A DNA stretch of 64,000 nucleotides from Vitis vinifera (taxonomy: Eukaryota; Streptophyta; Magnoliopsida; Vitales; Vitaceae). The stretch covers positions 23,926,001 through 23,990,000 of the forward strand of contig NC_081820.1 in assembly GCF_030704535.1 (NCBI RefSeq). The letters are read 5' to 3'. Position 1 is the first letter of the stretch; each line of letters opens with the position of its first letter. Positions 12,774 to 23,528 of the stretch are shown piece after piece. Position numbers and translations under genes: made by a program. Under the pieces are notes generated by a model. It was not told where the DNA came from, ran no database searches, and saw only the letters and a program-made list of their open reading frames with translations.

Positions 12774-13354
12774 AATTATCTTCGAATTTTTTGAGACTTT
12801 TTATAACATTAAATAAAAGTTCTCTTCTGTTCAAATACACTGCAAGTCGTTTCTTTAAAATACGATATTCTATTATTTTTTGAAAATCTCCCATGTGGGG
12901 TTTCATGCATGGAAAGTGTCAATTGTATTTGAACCTTATTTTGCTGACCTTTTCCAATCATATTTATGGTCGTTGTTGGCCACATTTATTGTTGCTGTAA
13001 GAGCAACCTAAATATCTAAGTTGGGAACAGGTTTGGCTGGTGTAATTTGCGTATGTGAGAAAGTGTGAGTGGATGTGTTCAATTAGATTAACCACCTGTG
13101 CTTTTTTATTAATGTTGATGCTAGGGAGATTATGAACAAGAAACCAAGGAAAGAATTAAGAATTATATTTACCTATAGTAAAGAGCTGATAAGAAGTTAA
13201 GAAAGGGTACTATAGGTTACTAAGAACAAGAACTATTTCTGGCTTATAAAAATTAATTTCTTTTAGCTAATTTCCTTCACTAAAATTCGATTCTATGTAA
13301 TGTTATAAAGTTAGTTTATTATATATGTTTATCATATTAATATTGAGTTATTAA

Positions 13355-13601
13355 GGCTATGTTTGGTTTTCAGAAAATTTGAAGGCAAATGCAAGAGAAA
13401 TTTTTTTTGTTACTTCAAACTTATTTTATTTATTTTAACTCATCAATATAAAGATTAAATAATTTTAAAATACATAAGTTTTTAATTTGTTTTAATTATA
13501 TTTGATTTTCTTTGATATTTTTCATAAGACAAACAAATATGAAAAAAATCATTTTCCTTTACATTTTTTTTTCTTAATATTTTATGACAGCCAAACATAA
13601 C
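13355..13601. mobile_element. Tourist-like MITE (copy 1)
   Basis: A 247-bp element with imperfect inverted termini: GGCTATGTTTGGTTTTC at the left and, reverse-complemented, GTTATGTTTGGCTGTC at the right. It is flanked by TTAA on both sides, consistent with a PIF/Harbinger TWA-type target. It has no coding capacity. The same element is in copy 2, so it is older than the duplication. Confidence 0.6.
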
Positions 13602-13604
13602 TTA

Positions 13605-13952
13605 AGAGTTCGGTTAGTAGTGATTCTAGGAAGCACTTTTAGACTAAGAAGTGTTTTTGAAAAAAAATTAGGGATTTAACAAAATTTAGGAAATAGTTTG
13701 AAAAATCTTAAAAATCATTTATAGTGTTTTCTGAAGAAATATTTGATAGGTAATTTTCTTAAAAATGTTTTCGGAGAAAATATTTTCACTAAAAACACTT
13801 CAATTAAAAAGACTGTCAAATGTACTCTAAGAGTTCGTTTAATAGAAATTTTAGGAAGCGTTTATAATATTTTTAATATTTGAAAGTTTTTATCATTTAA
13901 GTGTTAAAAATGATAAAACGTTTTCTAAAATCACTGTCAAACATATTCTAAG
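13605..13952. mobile_element. Two adjacent related MITEs with similar termini (copy 1)
   Basis: Two short units abut at about 13830. Each starts AGAGTTCG(G/T)TTA with a following GATTCTAGGAAGC or AATTTTAGGAAGC, and each ends with the inverse pattern (CTGTCAAAT...CTAAG and CACTGTCAAACATATTCTAAG). The second is almost a perfect hairpin around its centre. They are probably hAT-type non-autonomous elements. Exact ends and target duplications are unclear. Confidence 0.45.
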
Positions 13953-14999
13953 ATTTCATTGTGAAGTGATTTTATTAAAATATATTTTAGTTTGTAACCT
14001 CTTGCATGCAATATTTTCGTTAAAGACACTTTTAAAGATAGTTAAATATAAATGAAAATTTGTTTTAGAGATATGTTAAATAACAAAAGAAATTTCTAAA
14101 AGGATCACCTGTTATGCATGTGATTATCTAATTTAAAAAAAAAATTATCAAATACATAATTTTTGTTTAGGAAAAATAAAAACACTTCAACCACTCTTAA
14201 AATCACTTTGGGACTTAGTCAATTTGTGAGAAGTCATCTTAGAAGAACACGACATCTCAGTCTTATGAATAATAATTCATCTTTAAAAGTCTTTTAATTA
14301 ATCTTCGTTTTCAAATTAGTAGGTTACCTAAAAGACAGAGGACGTTGATATCTAAGACTCTCAAGTATGAACACTAAGAGGTAACATGCCTTCCATCTTT
14401 CCACACCATTCTTTTTAATCCTAGTATGGTCAATGGATTGAGACATTGGAGAAAAAAAAAAGAGAACCAAGAAGGGATTGCAACAGCTTAAGCTATTCCA
14501 ATAAATAATATCTAGGACTATTAGTTTTGCCCCAGCCAAATTGAGGTAGGTGGCATCATTACAATTGAAAGCCCCCACCAATAACAAATTTTCAATTGTC
14601 TTTTCAAAGACGAGAAGATGCTAAAAAAAAAATAGAGCCTATTTGATAATATTTTGGAATCTTGTACTTTCAAACTTCCCTCTTAAGACTTTATAAAAGA
14701 AAAAAGAAAAAGAAAAAACAAAAAATGTAAACCTTAAAAGATAAAAATAATATGTTTTTCGAACAAATTCTCAAAAGATTATCTTATATTAAAAGTTCGT
14801 GAAATATATTTTTTAGTTTTAAAGAATAGAAAATTCCTTTCTGTTCTAAAGAACATAAAATCATTTTCAAATTAGTTCTATATAGTTTTATGGAACTAAA
14901 TTTTTTAAAACTTTGTATTATTCAATATATTGACCCTCCCTCCTTTATACCTGATTAATAAAAAAAAGATAATATTTTAAAGATTTCCCTAATTCTACA

Positions 15000-15190
15000 T
15001 TAATAAACCAAAAGATAAGACTTCAAGAGATGACAAATATTAAAGAGATAGTTATATTGATATAAAAATGTCTTATTTATCTTTAGATATATAAAAAATA
15101 TTAATACAAATAAGACATTTTTACACCAATATAAATATCGATCTCTTTAATAATTGTCATCTCTTGTAAGCTTATCTTTTAGTTTATTAA
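15000..15190. mobile_element. Foldback element, ~80-bp arms (copy 1)
   Basis: The left arm (TTAATAAACCAAAAGATAAG...AAATGTCTTATTT) and the right arm (AAATAAGACATTTTTAC...AAGCTTATCTTTTAGTTT) are inverse complements with few mismatches and a loop of about 30 bases. Flanking TTAA/TTAACAT suggests a TA-rich target. It has no coding content. If transcribed it would form a long hairpin. Confidence 0.65.
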
Positions 15191-16160
15191 CATAGAATAT
15201 GACTTCATTATGCCTATTGTCTGAGTTACTCCTTATATATCCTCGTAAGATTAAGGTGCCATCAAGGATGCCAAACTCTTGATATATTAGATATTGCAAA
15301 ATCCGAATAGAATGTGATATATTACAAGTACTATTAAGTTGCCCAAACTCATGAACAATAGTAAAAAACTTATCAACTTACATGGAGCCCATGGTCTATA
15401 TCTTTATGTGCAACCACTCATATATTCAAACCATACATAGTGTAACTTGATTAAATGAAATAGTCATAATGATATTATTTAAAAATAAACATTCAATTCG
15501 ATAAAAGTATGTAAATAAACATTACTTTTATTAGTAAATGTAAACTATTTCAAAATAATTTATTTTTTTGTCAGACTAACTCTAACTATAAGCTTATATC
15601 AGAGTATAGAATTGAGCATGTTAGCAGAGCTAGTTCAATTGGGTGAGTTTAAGAGGAAGTTATGCATGGTAGGGTTGACAGAGACAAAGGACTAGGAGAT
15701 TGAGAAAGAAAACTAGGGTTGATAATGACTTGACTTAAGACTATTTTAAGTACATAGGCTTGACAAAGGTGTAGACATAGGATCTAGCTAAATCATACAA
15801 TTATCATATAGTAATGTGATCTCAACAATTTGCTTAGTAATTATGCAGAAGATACAACTATGATTTGATCATTACAACTATTGTTTGATTTATTCCTTAT
15901 ATTCTTTATTTTGAATATAGAGAAAGAAACCATGGAAACAAGAGAAGGAAAAGAAAGAATAACAAGAAAATTCTTAAGATGACTTTCTTTAATAAGCTCT
16001 TGAAGTACTTAAATGATTAGAAGAGGGGTTAGAAACAAGAAGTAGAAGAATTGATGATATGGGAAATATAAGGAAAGAAGATCTCATCAATTTCACAACA
16101 GGTTAAGTATAACTCAATCTTAGATGCATTTTACTAGTGGATGACTCAAGTCCAACAGAA

Positions 16161-16335
16161 GCAGTGCAACACATTTTGCTCCTCACTATTTGCAACAATG
16201 TTTTCATTGTTTCTTCATAAGCCTATAAGAAGAGGATTCTAAAATTGCTGACCAGGCTCCAAAACTACTTCCAAGAATTATAACTTGGCTTTGAGTTAAA
16301 GCACAACAGAGCCAATAAGTTCTGAAAGAAAACTA
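16161..16335 (-). pseudogene. RLP N-terminal relic (copy 1)
   Basis: The minus strand matches the LRRNT region of RLP-A and RLP-B: the segment corresponding to the paired-cysteine block (CCATTTGCAGCAATC in RLP-A against CACTATTTGCAACAATG here) and the following piece corresponding to VDDFGILSSW are both recognisable but degraded. No reading frame survives. It lies just beyond the 3' flank of RLP-B, where the next unit of an older tandem RLP array would begin. Confidence 0.6.
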
Positions 16336-17090
16336 ACATTCCCAATGAATTACAGGTATAAATCAAACAAAAGCACTACATAATAAAACATAAACGAAGA
16401 AACTTAAGCTACAGTACTGATCATCAAATAACTCAAACCTTAATACATGCTAGAGTAAATTATAAGCTAAGAAGTTGAATGGACATATCTTGTTGAATTC
16501 AAGCACACAACTGTTCTATAATAATTCACCCAATACTCCCCAACAGATGCTACCTACTACCGTTGGAAGGAAAGCAGCCTGGAGTCCTGAAACACAAGGG
16601 TAAAATGATATTCATCAATTAAAAAAGCAAAGTTGGAGTCACTGCTCTTGGTTTTTAGACAGAACATTTGATATGTTGCATAGAGCAACATCTTGAAAGT
16701 TGTTATGATATTTCAAGAGAAGTGAAGCCAGTGAAGTTGAACAACAGCAAATGAAAAAACTGTAAGAAGAAAGAGAATAACAAAAAAAAAAAAAAAAAAA
16801 ACAATTAACAAAAAACAAAAAACTAAACGTTTTGACTATGATCCCCGTTGCAGAAAATTAATTTATGGTGAAGCTGATTAGGGATTGATTGTTTTTTTTT
16901 TTTCAACCACTGGTCTTTGATAACAAGTTAGGGAAGGTTAAGTGTTAATTAGATCAAAGGGATCTTTGTCAACCATTAGCTTTCCCTGAAAATATCTCGT
17001 CTTAATTAAAAATCAGATAGATAGACAAAAAGGAGAGAGAGAGAGAGAGGAGAGAGATGTTACCATTTAGTTTTATGGAGTCCTCATTAG
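16336..17090. other. 3' flank of RLP-B (copy 1), homologous to 20510-20740
   Basis: No gene is visible. A stretch around 16430-16700 (CCAATACTCCCCAACA..., AAAATGATATTCATCAATT) is similar to one at 20510-20740 (CCAACTCTCCCCAACA..., CAACATTTATCAATCT). Both lie 3' of an RLP C-terminus on the minus strand, so they are paralogous 3' flanks of an ancient RLP array. An A-run is at 16783-16801 and a GA microsatellite at about 17030-17056. Confidence 0.55.
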
Positions 17091-20027
17091 TCAAATTTTT
17101 GGTTTTTTCAAGGATATGAAGTTGGCATTTCTCCATGAGCTGTTGAGGAGTAAAGTGCCACAGATTCCCCAAAATCCTACAATGAATCCAAGAGCAACCC
17201 CAATATAAAACCATAAGTCATTTGCCTCTTTTTGAACATGGCCTTCATTGGGAGGGGAATGTTCCCCTCTTTCATCTTCTAGACATTTTTTCAAAAGGGG
17301 TGGTCCACAAAGTTTGGGATTTCCCTCGTATGTCGAAGAATTGAAGCTTTGTAGTTGTGTCCCACTTGGAATTTTACCCCAGAAGTCATTGTGTGATAGG
17401 TCTAATACACTGAGGCGATCTATTTGAGATAAATTGGAAGGAATTTTACCAAAAAGTCGATTCCAAGACAAATCAAGAGCATCCATTGCTTTCAATTGAC
17501 CAATTGTAGGAGGGATTAATCCAGTCAAAAAATTTCTCGACAAGTTCAATGAAATCAAATCTAAAAGATTTGTTACTTCTCTAGGAATTTCTCCACTTAG
17601 TTCGTTGCTTGAAAGATCAATACTCTTTAAAAGTCCAAGAGTTTTCTCATACTCAAGTTCTCTTCCTTTCCATTGAACCATTTGCTTATCAACATAAGAG
17701 CTTGGACGAGACAACGGTTTAAAGCATGGAATTGTGTAATTATAAGTGATGACCAAACTCCCTTGTTGAACCATGGCTGTGAAATTATTGAAACATCTTG
17801 GTATCATACCTGAGATATTATTGTTGGAGAGGTCCAATATTTGAATTTTTTTCAGTTGACACATATCCATAGGTATGCTTCCATAAAATTCATTGAATCG
17901 TAAATTAAGAACAACCAAATTTGGGAGACTTCTTCCTATCCAAGATGGTATGTTTCCACACAGTTTATTCCTTCCTAAATCAATTACCCTCAACTTTGTG
18001 CAATTCTTCAAAGACAAAGGCAATTCTCCGGTTAACTTGTTGTTTCTTAAATGCAATGATTCAATTGCTTCTAAGGAGCCAATCGAATCTTGAATTTTCC
18101 CAGAGAAATTGTTATTTTCTAAATTAAGAACTACTAATCCTTCCCATTGTGCCCAACAGTTGGGTAGTTCACCTGACAGCAGATTATTCGAGAGGTCAAG
18201 ATAGGCCGAAGCTCCGCGACTAACCGCACACAACGAAGAAATTGATCCTGAAAACATGTTCTTAGAGAGATCCAACCATCCAGCATAAAAAATAAATACT
18301 GGTATTGAACCCTCGAAGTAGTTTGAACTCATATCCATTTGAGGGAAACGAGAAAATTCTATTGATGCATTCGGCACAACACCAGTGATCTGATTGTTGG
18401 AAATATTTAACCGATTCAAATTGGAAGTGAAATTCCAAAACCAATTGGGGATGACATCCGAAATTCCAGAACCTGAGATATCAAGCCAACCAACACCTTT
18501 CTGAGTTCTAAGCCAGCCTGGAAAACGTGGTCCCAGTTTGCAAGAGGCTAAAAATATATGAGTGAGTTGAAATTGGGGAACCCAGTCTGAGCTCAAATTC
18601 AAAGTCAACAGGGAGTTGAAAGATAAGTCCAAACGTTGCAATTTGGAGAGACTGAAGAGGTGGGCCTCAGAGACAGTGCCTTGCAATGAATTTGAAGGAA
18701 TTTTCAACAATTCAAGTTGAGCTAGCTGTGCTATGCTTTCAGGTAAAGTCCCATTTAGTTGGTTATGTCCAAGATGCAACCTTGTCAACGATGAAAATCC
18801 AATCAAATCAGGGAGTGATCCAATGAATTGGTTATGAGATAAATCCAAAATTTCCAATGTGTCATTTGCACAAGCCAACAAGTTTTTTACAAGCACTCCA
18901 GCAAGATTGTTTCGATGCAACTTCAGTATCTGTAAATTACATAAATTGTTGAAGGATTTTGGAATCTCACCTTCAAGTTGATTCCTAGTGAGGTTGACAG
19001 TTCTAAGAGAGGTCATGTTCCCAAAAGTGTCTGGAATTGAACCTTGTAACTGATTATTAGAGAGGTCAAGAAAAACAAGGCTGCTACTAAAAGATTTCGG
19101 AATCTCACCTTTAAGTTGGTTCCAAGAGAGATCAAGGTATTCAAGAGAAACCATGTTCCCAAAAGCATCAGGAGGTGAAGCCTGCAGATGATTATAGGAG
19201 AGGTCAAGATGAACAAGGCTGCTATTGAAGTTGAACAACCATGGGTATATCGAAGTACTGAGCTGATTACAAGAGAGATCAAGGACGGCAAGAGACATTG
19301 AAGAAGTAACAAGGGAAAGAGATGGAGTGATGGGGGAAGGGAGATCGCAAGATTTTAAGAGCAAGTCAATGAGAGAAGGAAGTTTATTAATTGCATCTGC
19401 CCATCGGATGGCTTTACTAAGGTTAAGATGATTCAGGCCAAGGTGTGTTAAAGAAGAAAGGCGAGAAAGCCAGTCGAGATTTTCAGAACTCATATTAGAA
19501 TTACCGCTGAGATCAAGAAAATTCAAGTTTGAAAGATTTCCAAGTTGATGGGGAAGAGGTCCAGCTAAATAAGTAGAAGAGAGATCGAGGTATCTCATTT
19601 TGGTGAGGGAACCAATAAATTCAGGCATAGACCTCCCTTCAAAATCGTTGCCACTAAGGTCCAAATGGTTTAACTGCTGCAGTTCAAGCAATGAAGGACT
19701 AATCTTACCTCTTAAATGCCGGAACTCATCTTTGTATTCATAGGCACTGAGATCAAGCGAGGTTATGTGACCGGTTTGGCTGCTACACTGGACTCCTCTC
19801 CATTTGCAACAATCTCTTTTGTTCTTTTCACTCCTCCATGAAGAAAGAATTCCAAAATCATCAGCAATGTCTTCTTTAAACTTAAGGAGAGCTTGTCTCT
19901 CCCTCTCTATGCACCCAACTTTAGCATCACCAACCTGAATACAGGATCCAAGGTCGGGTTTGGAACATAGTAAAAGCACAATAAACCCAATAAGTGGTTG
20001 AACGGACCTTCCAACCATGTCTAACAT
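17091..20027 (-). CDS. RLP-B1: EIX/Ve-type LRR receptor-like protein, intact
   Basis: Single-exon gene of 978 residues. Signal peptide (residues about 5-28, PLIGFIVLLLCSKPDLG), LRRNT (CIERERQALLKFKEDIADDF, DCCKWRGVQC), roughly 27 LRRs, a non-LRR island (YTIPCFKPLSRPSSYVDK, QWKGRELEYEK), final LRRs, cap (NPKLCGPPLLKKC), transmembrane helix (FYIGVALGFIVGFWGICGTL) and a 17-residue tail without a kinase. It is a paralogue of RLP-A, sharing the start context MLxM and the LCSKP signal-peptide end. The family senses extracellular ligands and signals through partner kinases; the ligand cannot be read from sequence. The protein is identical to RLP-B2 at 43819-46755, and the overlapping alternate-frame reads are identical too, so the DNA itself is essentially unchanged. 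Confidence 0.95.
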   Translation of the reverse strand: MLDMVGRSVQPLIGFIVLLLCSKPDLGSCIQVGDAKVGCIERERQALLKFKEDIADDFGILSSWRSEKNKRDCCKWRGVQCSSQTGHITSLDLSAYEYKDEFRHLRGKISPSLLELQQLNHLDLSGNDFEGRSMPEFIGSLTKMRYLDLSSTYLAGPLPHQLGNLSNLNFLDLSGNSNMSSENLDWLSRLSSLTHLGLNHLNLSKAIRWADAINKLPSLIDLLLKSCDLPSPITPSLSLVTSSMSLAVLDLSCNQLSTSIYPWLFNFNSSLVHLDLSYNHLQASPPDAFGNMVSLEYLDLSWNQLKGEIPKSFSSSLVFLDLSNNQLQGSIPDTFGNMTSLRTVNLTRNQLEGEIPKSFNNLCNLQILKLHRNNLAGVLVKNLLACANDTLEILDLSHNQFIGSLPDLIGFSSLTRLHLGHNQLNGTLPESIAQLAQLELLKIPSNSLQGTVSEAHLFSLSKLQRLDLSFNSLLTLNLSSDWVPQFQLTHIFLASCKLGPRFPGWLRTQKGVGWLDISGSGISDVIPNWFWNFTSNLNRLNISNNQITGVVPNASIEFSRFPQMDMSSNYFEGSIPVFIFYAGWLDLSKNMFSGSISSLCAVSRGASAYLDLSNNLLSGELPNCWAQWEGLVVLNLENNNFSGKIQDSIGSLEAIESLHLRNNKLTGELPLSLKNCTKLRVIDLGRNKLCGNIPSWIGRSLPNLVVLNLRFNEFYGSIPMDMCQLKKIQILDLSNNNISGMIPRCFNNFTAMVQQGSLVITYNYTIPCFKPLSRPSSYVDKQMVQWKGRELEYEKTLGLLKSIDLSSNELSGEIPREVTNLLDLISLNLSRNFLTGLIPPTIGQLKAMDALDLSWNRLFGKIPSNLSQIDRLSVLDLSHNDFWGKIPSGTQLQSFNSSTYEGNPKLCGPPLLKKCLEDERGEHSPPNEGHVQKEANDLWFYIGVALGFIVGFWGICGTLLLNSSWRNANFISLKKPKI

Positions 20028-20102
20028 GAAGCAACAAAACTTCCAAATAACTGAGAATTTGCAAGTTTCTGTTTGGAATTCTTAATACACCGAGCACTGA
20101 CC

Positions 20103-20110
20103 TATATAAT
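20103..20110 (-). promoter_or_regulatory. Candidate TATA box of RLP-B1
   Basis: The minus strand reads ATTATATAGG about 75 bases before the ATG, the expected place for a short-leader plant promoter. The same site lies at 46831-46838 in copy 2. Confidence 0.5.
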
Positions 20111-20849
20111 ATTCTCAATTCATGTTCTCTGGCTTATGCAATGGGGGGTATATGATGATGGTATCAATGGAATTTTCATATGGATATACCTTATAGAAGT
20201 AATCGTTGAAATAATTTTTTAAGCATATCTTGGAGCAACTTTCAGAGACTTGAGCATGGATGGAGATATTGAGCTGAAGAAAAACAAAATAAGAATAGGA
20301 CATCTTAGGAGCAATTTCCCATGTTAGACGAGAGATAAAGTTTAAAATAACAATGCCGTCCAGAGAATTTGTCATTTGAAAAATTTGCAGGTTACCAATG
20401 GAGGTAACATTATGAAGTTCTAAGCTGGCTAGATTTAGTATTTTTACATGCCTCTCAATAAGATATAAAACACAAAAACTACGAAACATAAGTACAGTGA
20501 TTAACAAGTAAACAAGAAACTTAACGCATGCTAAAACAATTATGTGATAAGAAATTTTGTGGTCGTGCCATGTCCTATTACAAACATTCCCAACTCTCCC
20601 CAACATAAACTATTGACTAATGATTCACAGGAAAGTAGGTTGAAGCCCTACACCACAATGGTGAAACAACATTTATCAATCTGCAAAAATATATTCGATT
20701 TGTTGTATGAAAAGAAAATGACTGTTTTCAAACGAGGGAAGTTCTAGCATGTTCCTTGGAGCCATCAAAGAGTGAGAGAACTGTTACTGCTTTGCTTTCT
20801 AGACTCCTATGCATATTAATTGTTGCAGTCCCGTGAATTCGTGCAATCT
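20111..20849. other. Region upstream of RLP-B1
   Basis: No supported gene. A 163-codon minus-strand open frame (20115-20606) has no recognisable domain and is only partly kept in copy 2. The part 20510-20740 is the paralogous RLP 3' flank described at 16336-17090. Confidence 0.5.
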
Positions 20850-21130
20850 TTTATTTTCCAAGAACTGGAGATAAACATATCTCCATGAATCATTAAGCAG
20901 CAAAGAGACATGAGAATCTTTTCTAATGAATCTAAGAGCAATACTAATATAAACCATTAGTCAATTGAATTTGGTCTTCACTATGATTGGGGTGGGAATC
21001 TTCTGATCTTGTTTCATCTCTTTTAACAACTTTTTAGAAGGGGCCATAAAGCTCAGTGTTTCCTTCACATAAGAATTGAAGCTTTATAGTTGAGTATCCA
21101 ATGGTATTTTACCAAGCAACTAATTTGAAA
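20850..21130 (-). pseudogene. RLP C-terminal relic (copy 1)
   Basis: The plus-strand text follows RLP-B 17105-17395 piece by piece. TCTCCATGA, GAATCTAAGAGCAATACTAATATAAACCATTAGTCA, TTTTTAGAAGGGG and GAATTGAAGCTTTATAGTTG correspond to the transmembrane segment, the LxxCGPPLLKKC cap and the GTQLQSF motif. No frame survives. In copy 2 the same relic is split by an LTR insertion at the GGGGC found here at 21040-21044. Confidence 0.7.
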
Positions 21131-23446
21131 ATAAATTAGTTGTGCATTTAGTTATTTTTATTGATATTATGAAAATTTAGAAAAGTAAAAAAAGCATTTT
21201 AAGTTTTTGAAATATTTGTATATGTTTTTAACTTTTAATTTTAATAATAAATTATTATTTATTATATGATGCTATATATCATAGTTGAACCAATGACCCC
21301 GTTAGTGACCCATGACATAATTTTTTTTTTTAATCCAATATCTTGTCCGATTATGAATACATTAGAACATGGAAAACACAATTGTATGGAGTTCTTGATA
21401 TATTGAAAGCCCTAAAGATGCTCTTATGCTATTTTTGCCATGATCATAACTCAAATAGTAAAAACAAAGTCAAAGTTTTAATGCTCAATTAGGCCAAGTG
21501 TTTTGTTGACTAGGGTCTATTGAAGTAAGTTTAGGGCCTTAATAATGGAAGTTAAGATTAGGGCTCTAGTTTTATTTTATTTTATTTTATTTTTAACAAA
21601 TTCTTTAGATAACCAAATGGATATGATATATGATTAATCCAACCCATGAAGAATTGCTCTTTGTTTTTCCTTATGGATGATGAAAATAGTATATGCCAAA
21701 GACCAAATTAATATTACAACTTTTAGGATAGTACCCTTAAAAGTATAACATGATGTAATAATGAACGAATTTACTGTTTATAACATGATGTTGACTATTG
21801 GGTAGTCATAATCTCACTAAGTTACTATATTGTATGACCTTTCAACCTTTAGAGGATAGTGAGCTAGTGCTAAGGTCTTTAGTGACTTTGATGTATAAGT
21901 GAGACCTTAAGGTGGTCATATGTTCCCTATAGATTAGGTTTTTGTTGATTGATGTTGGTAGTAGGAGGTATACTCAAGGCAGACAATATGATATCTTATA
22001 GGTTTGAGATAGGGTATTCTTTTAGGTGATCCTAAGGACATGTGATTAGAAAATCTATGACTGTAATAATTCCTTAATTGGAATTTGATATATGCTTTTT
22101 GTGATAGCATGTTAGTTGATCATATAATAAGAGATTATGAGACTCAAAGATGATAGGTAATCTTAAGAGGTTGATAGAATTCAACTTATTAAATTACGGA
22201 TATCAGTTCATAGGAAGTACACATACTGGATAGACTCAAGGTTAGTATCTTGTTATAATATCATAATATATTGGAGTGCAATTGTAGTGGAATGTCAAAT
22301 TAACTTTAGCATTTTGATTCAAAGGGAGTTGATATTTTTCTATGGGTCTCATTGGTTCACACTCAAACTTATATTCCTTTGTGGGATGGTTTTTAAGGGA
22401 TTTTGTGTTTTATATTCATATGTGTGCATAAGAGTTTTTTTTATAAATATATAAGGTTACATAAGAGCTTATGAATGATCTCTATGGATTAGACAAACTA
22501 ATGAATTGGAAACTAATAGGGTTCATTAATAATTAGGACCTAGGTAAGTTAGATTAATTGACTTAAATCCAACATTGACTCAAGTTACTTAAGCCCATAG
22601 GGAAAAACCCATATAAACCCTCTTAAGGGTTACGACTTTTAGAGTTTCTACCATTTAGACTTTTAAGGAAAGGAACCTTCACCTCCACCCCTCTGGAGAG
22701 GATTCTATCTCTTTTCATGCTAGAACCCAAGTAAGAGAGTCATTTGGTGGAAGATCTATTGGTTTATGAGATACACATTGATTCTTCATTGATTGGATTT
22801 CATCTTGAAACATCCAGCTCACAGGTAATAACACAATTTTCCATAGATCTAAGTTTTAATATTCATTATGCTTTCGCTTGCTAGATCTAGAGAACCCCTA
22901 AGATGTTTTTGCATGCACTCTAATGATATAGGGTTGGGAATATAGATATCAAGATATTCCTTACAATAACTTCTTCTCAATTTATTTTCCAAGTCTTAAT
23001 GCAAGTATACTAAGGACTATAAATTCAAAAAATAACCTTGATGAATTCTATTTGTGAACAAAAGCTCAATATTTGTTTCCAAATTTTAATGTTGATAACT
23101 TATTCCATTCTATCAATTTCATTCCTTTGTATATGTCATACTAATTTCATTCAAAGAAATATTAACAAACAACTCAATTTAGAGGTCAAAGTTACATTAG
23201 TAAAGCATTGTGTTTTTTATCATAATATAATAAATGTTTATCAATCCTCTCACACCTTAACTTAGAAAAAAAGATGTAGTTGGCTTGTGAATTTTGGACT
23301 TTGAGGGTTGTTGCAACAAATACATTACAAAATAAATTGCTTGAATTAACCTCTCCAAGCATTACAATTATGTATTCCTTAGAAATTAGAAAGTAAAGGA
23401 ACTAGCTTCCATGTTGCTTAGATAGTGCATTAATATGTATATATGT
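21131..23446. other. Gene-free AT-rich stretch; part may be old retroelement sequence
   Basis: No gene is supported. The interval about 22590-22960 (GAGGATTCTATCTC, CATCTTGAAACATCCAGCTC, GCTTTCGCTTGCTAGATC) resembles the end of a plant LTR in style, but neither TG..CA ends nor a target duplication was found. Present in both copies, so older than the duplication. Confidence 0.3.
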
Positions 23447-23505
23447 ATCTCTCTCTCTCTCTCTATATATATATATAGAAAGAGAGAGAGAGAGAGAGGG
23501 AGAGT
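23447..23505. repeat. (CT)n-(TA)n-(GA)n microsatellite hairpin (copy 1)
   Basis: A CT run, a TATATATA centre and an AG run form a self-complementary structure about 25 bases beyond the LRK-1 stop codon. Run lengths differ from the copy 2 version at 52107-52167. Confidence 0.8.
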
Positions 23506-23528
23506 TTGCAAGTAGATACATTGTTAAG

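Larger units (their letters stand above)
12774..16160. other. Gene-free stretch between RLP-A and an RLP relic
   Basis: AT-rich sequence holding the MITEs and foldback listed separately. A short minus-strand open frame at 14324-14587 has no recognisable domain. Nothing else identifiable is seen. The same stretch occurs in copy 2 at 39417-42891. Confidence 0.6.

Noticed and set aside
14324-14587. 87-codon minus-strand open frame, repeated at 41055-41318
   Set aside because: The LLVGAFNC start vaguely recalls LINE endonucleases, but no further motif follows and the frame is short. Its conservation is explained by the recent duplication.
20115-20606. 163-codon minus-strand open frame upstream of RLP-B1
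   Set aside because: No domain, and it is shortened in copy 2 by a small indel; it lies partly in a decayed RLP 3' flank.
22590-22960. Complete LTR retrotransposon in the RLP-B to LRK-1 gap
   Set aside because: Only a vague LTR-like style; no paired ends, target duplication or coding region was found.
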